64,000 nucleotides of DNA from assembly GCA_963514095.1 (NCBI GenBank), contig OY741276.1, forward strand, positions 11,407,266-11,471,265, written 5' to 3'. The DNA is from Eutrigla gurnardus. Taxonomy: Eukaryota; Chordata; Actinopteri; Perciformes; Triglidae. Of this stretch, positions 1-64,000 are shown one piece after another. The position numbers and the translations under genes were made by a program. The first letter of the stretch is position 1, and every line of letters starts with the position of its first letter. The notes beneath the pieces are model-generated. The model was not told the DNA's origin and made no database searches. It was given only the letters and a program-made list of their open reading frames with translations.

Positions 1-245
1 TGACTTTTTATATGTGGACAAGTGTTTATCCCTAACTGTAGGAATTAAGCATTGCGGGTGTCATCGTGGTTCACATTCTATGGAGTGCAACACGCAACCC
101 TTATAAATGCTAATACTATGACACAGCAGCAGCTACAAGTCTTATTCAATGGGAGCTGGTGACATGAAATCCCAAAAAGACACTTGTTGACACGCTAAGA
201 GTCAGAGTTGAGCTGCTCTCAACTTTTTTTCTTTTTTTTTTAGTG

Positions 246-432
246 TTCCAGTGAAGCATCGAGCGATCATATGTTTTCGTTTCACCCCATTCCAACCAAA
301 AATGCTGTTAGCCAGTTTCCTGTGCTATTTAACGACATGACTACGTCAATGAGTGTCGGAGCAACCGCCACTCTGCTGTAATGTAGCTGGCCACGCTCGG
401 TCGTTTTGTTCATTTTGTCGCTCGTAATGTCA
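246..432. repeat. Unnamed dispersed repeat, copy 1
   Basis: Shares ordered blocks with 41490-41702: TTCCAGTGA..., the 14-base block GCTATTTAACGACA continuing with T/A differences into ACTAC, and AATGTAG followed by a CGTTTTG-type block. Immediately upstream is a perfect 7-bp hairpin AGTTGAG/CTCAACT (206-224). No coding capacity is seen; it is probably a non-autonomous element. Confidence 0.6.
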
Positions 433-754
433 AACTAGTGGGCTGAAATAAGCATACAAATGAACCAGGGTTATTTAAAGATATTACAACGGCCAGTGGA
501 GGTTGAATAAGTCTTCAGACTCGTTTTAAGTTCAAACAAAGTCTGTAGCTGACCTGCTTGTGTTGTAAAGTGTTTTACTTATATGCTTTTGTGTCACACA
601 CTGGACATGTATCTATGTTTTAGTCCATATTACAAATGCATTAAGCTTTTATTGTAGTTGAGACTATCTGTCTATTTGTCTATTTTCATTCCTAGGGATG
701 GCTATTCTGCTATTTTATGACAGTGTCTCCTGTCCATGTTGTATTTATTGTCTG

Positions 755-825
755 TTTGTATGTCTTCAAAAAGAGATGGTAATCTCAATGAGACTTTTAC
801 CTGGTTAAATAAAGGAAAGGAAAGA
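755..825 (+). repeat. Fish retroelement-like 3' end
   Basis: The string AAAGAGATGGTAATCTCAAT followed by GAGAC and ACCTGGTTAAATAAAGG resembles the 3' end of LINE-like repeats that are very abundant in teleost genomes. It lies within 50 bases of the dock8 exon A acceptor. Family name is not assigned. Confidence 0.5.
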
Positions 826-869
826 AGAAAAAAAATACAACAATACCCTCCTTCTCCTCCCCTCCCCAG

Positions 870-8746
<7,877 letters not shown>

Positions 8747-10395
8747 GATGCCACGGCTCATCTGAGAGAGCGCTACGGAGAGGAAGTGGAGGCTGTCGCG
8801 CAACCGAGAGAGGAAAAGAGAAAATAAGATGAAAGAGGAGAAAATGAGAAGAGGAGCTGCCTTGTGATACCTTTGCACTCCTCTGCGCTGGAGCAGTACA
8901 TTGTGCCCATAATGCAGGACTCGGCAGTCCAGCAGTGCTTATTAATGTCTGCTGCACATCCACTTTTATGATTTCACGGTTGTTTGTTACAGGAGGCAAA
9001 AGAAGAGTAAATGTATGGAGGTGGGAATCTCAAGCAAAGTGTAGCTGATTGAGCATTTCACTGTAAAATCTTCAGATGCTTTGGCTCTGTTGATTTCCTT
9101 TTTAAAAGAGAGAAAAAAAAAAGATAACTGCAAGTCCTAATAATGCTGCAAACATTTCCTCTGGTTGGTACAGAGGCAGACTAGAGATCCTCACTGAGGT
9201 CCTTCCTGGCCCGGAGCCTGTGTGTGTGCCAATGATGCTTGTGTCCTGTGTGTATGTTAATGTGTGAATGGACGTGTGTTTATTTAGGTCGTGTTTGGAA
9301 TAGAAGATTTTGGTGCCATGCTGAAGTCACTTCGTACTCCGTGGTGAGAAATGATTCAGTTATGTGCTAAAGGGCCTCTGAAATTCCACTGAGCGTCTAA
9401 GCATGAAATGTGCTATTTAGAGCAGGAAGAGCATGGATGGATTTGTGCACTGGAAAAATAGACACGATTTCCTGTGTTAGCTCTTTAGGCCGTTTTTGTC
9501 TTAATACTGTTGATCATGCAGTACCTGGTCATGTAGCTAATGGAAGAGTTTAACTTATTGATGTAATTACACAGGAGGCATATAGACTTACTCTATCTGA
9601 GGCTTACACACGGCTTATCTCTAAATCCCCATTTTGTATGTATTAGATGTATTACATCAGATTGTTTACAAAGGTATGAAAAACTATTTTGCATTTTATG
9701 GAAATTTATTTTTAGATAAAAGCAATAATGATATTAATCGGAAATATAATTCAGTAGGCAGGATTTAGTAACGGTGTACTGTTACAATCTCGGTGTATAC
9801 TGCAGTAATTTTAAGAACCTGTTTGTAAATAGTCCACTTCCTATGATACACACAGTGCCACATTTAATTCCTCCTTATTTACTTATAGGAACTGAGATAC
9901 TTAACTGAAACCTTTTGAAATGTCACACCACACAGCTGTGCTTTGCAATGTGTGTTTACTCATCAGAAAACATTCCAGAGGAGAGATTTACTAAGAGTGG
10001 CAACCTGATTTCATTTGAAATTCATGAAACAGCTTGGTCTCTATTTCAGTGATGTAAATGTACTTTCAGTTCAAAAGTAGGTATACACTTTTATAAACAT
10101 TATTAATGCTCATTCGATTATTTTTCATTAATATGATACATGGATAAATGAATCCTACAGTTTGAGTATTATTTAAAATGTATACAAAGTTTTGAAACAT
10201 GCAATACATAACTGAACGCTGGTGTTATATGACATATTAGTGGTATTCTACCACTGGAGACTGCATTTATGGTTCTTTATCAGTTATCTTTATGTTCATA
10301 CTTGTTGTTTTTTTTATTTAATGTGGAATTTTAACTTGTCATGTATACAATGCTGTTGGAAGAACCAGAATAAAACTTAATATATGCACATTTGT
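8747..10395 (+). other. dock8: dock8 3' UTR (approximate end)
   Basis: About 1.6 kb of non-coding sequence follows the dock8 stop and becomes increasingly AT-rich. No exon-like open frame is seen. The end is set about 20 bases after the AATAAA at 10369-10374, so it is approximate. Confidence 0.65.
10369..10374 (+). terminator. dock8: Polyadenylation signal of dock8
   Basis: A canonical AATAAA hexamer lies 1.6 kb after the dock8 stop in AT-rich sequence, with T-rich and GT-containing bases following within about 40 nt. It is the best-placed signal between dock8 and the CpG-rich aopep promoter. Confidence 0.65.
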
Positions 10396-10518
10396 CACCA
10401 CTGTGTTTAATGACTGTTTTTAAAACTCTTTCTTTCAAGAAATGGCATTTAAATATTAATATGATGATGATTATTATCCTGTTTAGGGCGATGGCAGGAT
10501 ACACCCTTGACAGGTCAT

Positions 10519-10520
10519 TG

Positions 10521-10576
<56 letters not shown>
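10519..10576 (+). repeat. (TTA)n microsatellite
   Basis: About 19 TTA/ATT triplet units lie in the short intergenic interval between dock8 and aopep. Confidence 0.95.
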
Positions 10577-10577
<1 letters not shown>

Positions 10578-10839
10578 TACTACAGGGACAACATCTGCAG
10601 ATTTAATTTTGACGTTGCAAATATTCAATGTCATCATCACAATCACGTAGGCAATTTTATTAACGTTTCAGAGTTGAAGTTTTCTGAAATTATACCATAA
10701 TTGCATTGGTTTATTTGTATTCAACCATCTCCATTTTATTTATATATTTTTTTCAGTAGGCTACTGTGATAGTTAAGTAATTAATTCGACTTCTTATTGA
10801 TGACTAAAATGTTATCTGGTAAATATCCACGTCCTTCAC

Positions 10840-11240
10840 AGTGAGCCTGGAAAAACTACAATCTTCTGCTGTCGCGTCAATGCGACGTCATCACTGCTCG
10901 ACGGTGACAAGTCGGATGCAGGTATGTTGTAGATTTCATTCACAACACGCGAGTACCGGCGATATGTTGCTAGCTTCTTTTGGGGCATTTGGCTAAAACC
11001 ACCATTAGTTAGAGTGAATTCGGTGATTAATGGCGACGCCGTCGCTGTAGTTTGTCGAGTTTTTAATGACGGAGAGCGGACTTGTGACGCCAAGTTATTG
11101 CCAACTCTTTGGCGCCCTGCTGTTGTCATACTGTCAGTTAGCTATGGTAACAGTATGCAGAAATACACTGAACACAATTAATAGCCCACAAGTGAGGATG
11201 TTACCTCGCTTAGCCATCCTCTTGCAGGATTTGTTTCGCT
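10840..11240 (+). promoter_or_regulatory. aopep: Putative CpG-rich promoter and 5' UTR exon of aopep
   Basis: CpG dinucleotides are dense here (about 20 between 10870 and 11110), while flanking DNA is AT-rich and CpG-poor. A CRE-like core GACGTCA lies at 10884-10890. No TATA box is evident. A donor GTAAGT at 11241 could end a non-coding first exon that splices to the acceptor at 11683. The promoter and exon are inferred from composition and position; the transcription start cannot be read from sequence alone. Confidence 0.5.
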
Positions 11241-11706
11241 GTAAGTGGTAACTGCAGCTCCGTGTTGCCCAGTCTGTTTCATGCCCCAAAGCGGGCTGAA
11301 GAGATGGAGACAGCAAACAAACTGATGTACAGCAGAAGAGCTTTAGGCTGCAGGTCGGTAGCTTCTCCTGGTGCAGCAGCTAAGTTATCATCTAGTGCTG
11401 CTTTAATAATGCAGCTCGAAATGGGATCATGAAACCTTCTTCCAACTTGGAAACATTTGTGGAATGTGTTGATGGAGTTTGACATTTCAAGTTTTTCGGT
11501 TGAACATACAGACTCTTGACAGATCTGACCTCCTCACAGTAACACTGGAAGAACACTTAGACCAACTAAAGCAAGCCCCTCAGTCCCCAGGAAGCCATAC
11601 AATATCAACTCAATAAAAAGATGTAACTTGGAAACAAAAAACCTCATTAAAATAAAGCTACCCCTTTTGTCTTGCCTCTTTAGGTTATCCTCTGATCTCT
11701 ACTTTG

Positions 11707-11721
11707 ATGCTATATGTGTGA
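11707..11721 (+). promoter_or_regulatory. Upstream ORF (4 codons) in the aopep 5' UTR
   Basis: ATG CTA TAT GTG TGA lies in the same exon as the main start and ends one base before the preferred aopep ATG at 11723. It is in a different frame from the main ORF and could influence initiation by leaky scanning or reinitiation. Confidence 0.5.
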
Positions 11722-11722
11722 C

Positions 11723-60293
<48,571 letters not shown>

Positions 60294-62228
60294 GTGTGAC
60301 CACGCAAACACACACACACACACATTCAGAGAAGTGAGCATATGCATCCAACCCCCCCCTAATCTCCGATAATGAAATGTAGACGCTTTCCTCTCCCTCT
60401 CCATCCCAAAGCACACCCCTCAGTAATGTGTAGTAAATTCTGCTGTAATAGCAGCTCTCTTCTTTACAGCCACCATTACTGACTAAACCCCACAAGTATT
60501 CGCTTCATGTTTTAGTACTGCACAACGTTCCTTAATGGTACTATTAATGATGTTTGTGAGACTGTGTGCGTACGTCTCGTCTGTGTTTGCGCTCTGCAGA
60601 TGTGCGTACTGGCGGCCGAAGCGTTCTTTACTGTACAGCGACGCCTCTCTCCTCTCCGTACAGGAGCACGAGTGTGAAAACACAGCTGCAGCAGAGCCCA
60701 TAAACCGAATGCCCTAACCTCCATCGTTAACACATGGCTCATCTTGAAAAGAAAAATGTGATACATATTTAGTTTTTTACTAGTGCTTATTAATTCTATG
60801 AGCTGTTTTGTTGGGGCTGTAATGTGTATAATGGGGCTCAGATGTTCTGTTCTACGTGGCCCAATTGAGCAGTTAATGCATTGAATTCACTACATCTAAA
60901 GTTTCATCTGAGGGCATTTTGATCATCAACATTCCAAACTCAGTCGGGCCACGAGCTCTCATAATTTTTTTTTTTTTAAATGCGTTTAATTTTGAATTTA
61001 TTTCCGTCGGTTTATCAGCTGGGAGTTTGTTCCAGCGACCTCATTGTGTTCTTTGTGTTGCCGTCTTTAATTTGAGTACTCGACCTCGCGGTCAACAAGC
61101 CGAAGCCACTTTGTGTTTGGCCCTGGGTCCAGCTTTAGGTTAAGGCCTCTTTAGTCAGACTTCCTGGCACATGAAAGCAGATTCTCATCTGCAATTTCCA
61201 GGAAAAACTTTCAGTGTTCAGCTAAAAATACACAGGGCCATTATGCACATAGTCATGCATGGAAACGCACACTCTTTCTCTCTCGTACACAAACTGCGCA
61301 CACCTGTCTAAAGGCAATGGCCCCGTCCTAATGTTAGTAATCTCATTCAGAAGAGGTTAATCACCTACATCTCTCCCTATAAATGTGGCCATTTATTCTC
61401 TCTCTCTCTCCCTCTCTCTCTCTCTATCCGGTTCCTGCTCTGGTCGCATTCATCTTCTCACTCGGCTTTTCTTCGTCTGGTACCGCATCCTCTTCAGACG
61501 AACGATTTGTTTGAAATTCTCGGAAAAACACATGACCCGGAGCAGTTCAGCCCCTGAAGCCCCTCGCTGTGAACCTCCTAGAGAATTAGAGCTTTTCAGA
61601 GTGGATGAATGTTGGATTAGAGGAGCGATTCTTAGGGATTCTGAATAGGGGTTGGTAATACAGTATGTCTTACTCACAATGCATTGTGTTAGGACAAGAG
61701 ACGGATTGTTCACCCTAAATTAGAGCTGCATTAAGTACAGATCTCTTCTGATGATGAGTTCATACGACAGTAAGGACAGCCTTTCCTCATTTAATCAATT
61801 TTATTAATAATTTTCCTCATGACTACAGCTAAGTAATGGTGTATAAGTGCGGTATGCTGCTCCATATTGTGTGACCACCTGTTAGTTGCTAAGCACGCCT
61901 CTCTCCAAGCAGTGGAGAGAAGTGATACGGCCTGCGTTAAATGGGATGGAGGAGCTCGGATCTGGGTTAAAGGTGCTGAGAAGGCTGGCGTGCGAGCTCA
62001 AGACTCTGTTTTTGTGATTTGCCAGAGCATGTTCACGACCGCGTAAGGAAGTATGTGGCCGACCACCAACGTGCGTGCGGCGGTGCAGCTTCGCGAACGT
62101 CGAGAGTGACCGTGAATATGTGTGTGAGGTTGAGCATGTGTTCGCATGTATGAGAGAGCGGGTGCATGACCGTTCCCATTGCTTTCATATGAGCCTCATG
62201 TGATGCGAGATGCTGTGTGACTCCTACG

Positions 62229-62253
62229 TCTGTGTGTGTGTGTGTGTGTGTGT
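62229..62253. repeat. Short (GT)n tract
   Basis: About 12 GT units. Confidence 0.9.
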
Positions 62254-62488
62254 GGTTTTTCTGACTCTGTAACACGCATGCTTGTGTGTGTCGAAGGCCA
62301 TCTGTCGGTCAAGCACACAGGACACTTTGTCTGTTCGTGGGCAGGTTAGGCTTCGTCCTGCAGATACCGGAGACGTCACCGGGACCACATCAAGCCTTTT
62401 AACACAACAACATGTGGAGCGGAGAAGAGGAGAGTTATAATAAAACCAAGGAGTGTCGGAAAGAAAAGAGAAAAAAAACGGGGAAAAA

Positions 62489-62620
62489 AAAGTCAACTCA
62501 AGTTTATTTGTATAGCCTTTCATCACAATGATTCAGTGGGCTTCACAGACTGGAAACAAAAACAGCTCCTCAAGTGAACTAGAACCCCCCCACCTCACCA
62601 CCACCACACCAAAAAAAAAA
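62489..62620. repeat. Teleost interspersed repeat fragment
   Basis: TCAAGTTTATTTGTATAGCC followed by TTTCATCACAATGATTCAGT and GGGCTTCACAGACTGGAAAC has the form of a common fish repeat with a TTTATTTGTATAGC start and a GCTTCACAG block, then a poly-A run. Confidence 0.55.
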
Positions 62621-64000
62621 AAAAAACTACCACAAACGATGAAAAGGATCACAGAGAAGGGAATCTTCTTCCAGTCCTCATAGACTAGATAGGAAAACAA
62701 TAATGGCAGATATAATTAGATAGTGTCATGGAGCACAGAAATAGAATTAGAGCAAAGGAGTAAAACTGGATGAGTTGATTGACAGACTATTAATTGTCAA
62801 ATGTTTAAAGTGTCTTGAAGCATTTCGGGGATCTATAAGCATATTATACAAGTCATATTTGGAACTATGTGAACATTCGTGTAGAATCATCGGAAACTAA
62901 GACACATTTTTTTGTTAGCTTAGAATAAACCCTTCAGATCCCCACCGTGTTGCATCGCCATGATCCTACAGTAGCCGAGGGCGTACATATGAAACACTGA
63001 CTCCAGAGATGGACCTTTCACATTACCTGCAGGCCACGCTAGTTCTCCGATAACTCCGTGAAACTGTGCTTTAGCCGCTGTCTGACTTTAAGTAATATTT
63101 CAAGCAAAAAAGCCAAACATTCCTAGTGTCAGCTTGTCAATTTCCTTTTACGGTCTGATGTGACAGTAAGAAATTTGAAGAAGTCAGCTCAGGCTTAGTC
63201 TACTTTGATTCTTTCTCAAATTTTACAGACCAAATTAATCGCAGAACAATTGGCAAACATTTATAAGTTATGAATATGAACCGTAGTAAAGTAATAAAGT
63301 TGAGGAGGTTGATAAAACAGAACGTTGTCTCATAGTTTTAACAGTTAATGTTGTGTATGTTATTGCAGTTGGTTTTGATTATATACACAATTCACAGTCT
63401 CCCTTCAGCCAGAAAGTCGGTATGTTTTCCTTTAAGTTTATTTGTCAAGGGACAACATGCAACATTACAGTGATTATTCAGAAAATAAAAAGATGCGTGC
63501 ACCAGATTCTGTCGCCCCCATGAGGCTGTGTTGGGGTCCCCATGCTGGTGGACAGTATGCAGACAAGTCAAGACAACCGTAACGCTGCGCTCGCATCACG
63601 CCATACATGCTTTTGCATGTCTGTCTTGTCTATTGGATTCTTAGTTAGTCATGGTAAGTGTGAGCACACACGGAGCACGTTAGTGTTGGAAGCGCTGGTG
63701 GTGGTGCTGGTGGTGTTGTAGGGCAAAGGAGGGGCAGGGGTGCAGTAATAAATGAAGGAATGTCACCATGTTATTGCATGTGCTGTCAGAGAAAGAGGCC
63801 CAGCAAAGGAAACCAAGTAAAAAAAAAAGGGGGTAAGGAGAGGTGCACCAGGCAGCTGCTTTGCCCCAGGGCTCTCCCCAGGAATGTAACCCAGCGCAGG
63901 GAACAGCTGCTGGGGCTACGCAGGCCAGAAGGGCAGGGCTGGCACCAGAGGGCACACATACTGCACACACTTGTGCACACTCCCACATTCACGAATACAG

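Larger units (their letters stand above)
1..869 (+). other. dock8 intron, no exon recognised
   Basis: Holds a dispersed repeat copy (about 246-432) and a retrotransposon-like 3' end (about 755-825) just before exon A. No DOCK coding segment is seen. Confidence 0.6.
60294..64000 (+). other. aopep downstream intron, runs off the window
   Basis: The human protein continues about 75 residues past this point (RHRWCELIVKHKFTKAYKSV and on). No matching exon was found, so the remaining exons should lie beyond 64000. Contains a GT tract (62229-62253) and repeat-like sequence at 62489-62620 and 63424-63500. Confidence 0.65.

Noticed and set aside
10836..11129. 97-codon minus-strand ORF over the aopep promoter region
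   Set aside because: It coincides with the CpG-rich promoter, where stop codons are rarer by composition. No family similarity was recognised and no polyadenylation or splice evidence was seen.

Overview
The window is vertebrate nuclear DNA, most likely from a percomorph (spiny-rayed) teleost fish. It holds split genes with GT-AG introns, very many long CA/GT microsatellites, and interspersed repeats of the kind common in perciform fish. Intergenic distances are short. No prokaryotic, viral or organellar genes were seen. All recognisable coding sequence is on the + strand.

Region 1 (870-8746, 3' UTR to about 10395) is the 3' end of dock8. Ten consecutive exons join without a frame break into a 467-residue C-terminal fragment covering most of the DHR-2 Cdc42-GEF domain and ending in a stop codon. 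A canonical AATAAA lies at 10369-10374. Bases 1-869 hold no exon I can recognise, only repeat-derived intron.

Region 2 (about 10840-11722) is a CpG-rich stretch that I read as the aopep promoter and 5' UTR. It has a candidate non-coding first exon ending at a GTAAGT donor (11240/11241) and an acceptor at 11683. A 4-codon upstream ORF ends one base before the preferred start codon.

Region 3 (11723-60293 and beyond) is aopep (aminopeptidase O, M1 metallopeptidase, C9orf3 in human). Eleven exons join in frame to give residues 1-710. One exon expected from the human protein was not found between 42753 and 60177. One further exon at 60177-60293 resumes the similarity. The last exons lie beyond 64000. 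The zinc-binding HEIAH-(18)-E motif is intact on the exon at 31674-31878. The gene has two very large introns, about 16.2 kb (15492-31673) and about 17.4 kb (42754-60176). The second contains a 200-base assembly gap (44274-44473).

The two genes are in tandem on the same strand, about 3 kb apart from stop to start. They act in unrelated processes: DOCK8 is a Rho-family GEF of leukocyte migration, and AOPEP is a peptidase. I found no evidence of a new multi-gene system. The observations most worth following are the missing aopep exon, which in human carries the basic nucleolar-targeting segment and which could be skipped without a frameshift; a cluster of inverted repeats next to one of two copies of an unnamed dispersed repeat; opposed CA/GT arrays able to form very long RNA hairpins; a duplicated 22-bp element with a perfect GATA palindrome; and the upstream ORF of aopep. 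Comparisons to human proteins are from memory and were not computed.
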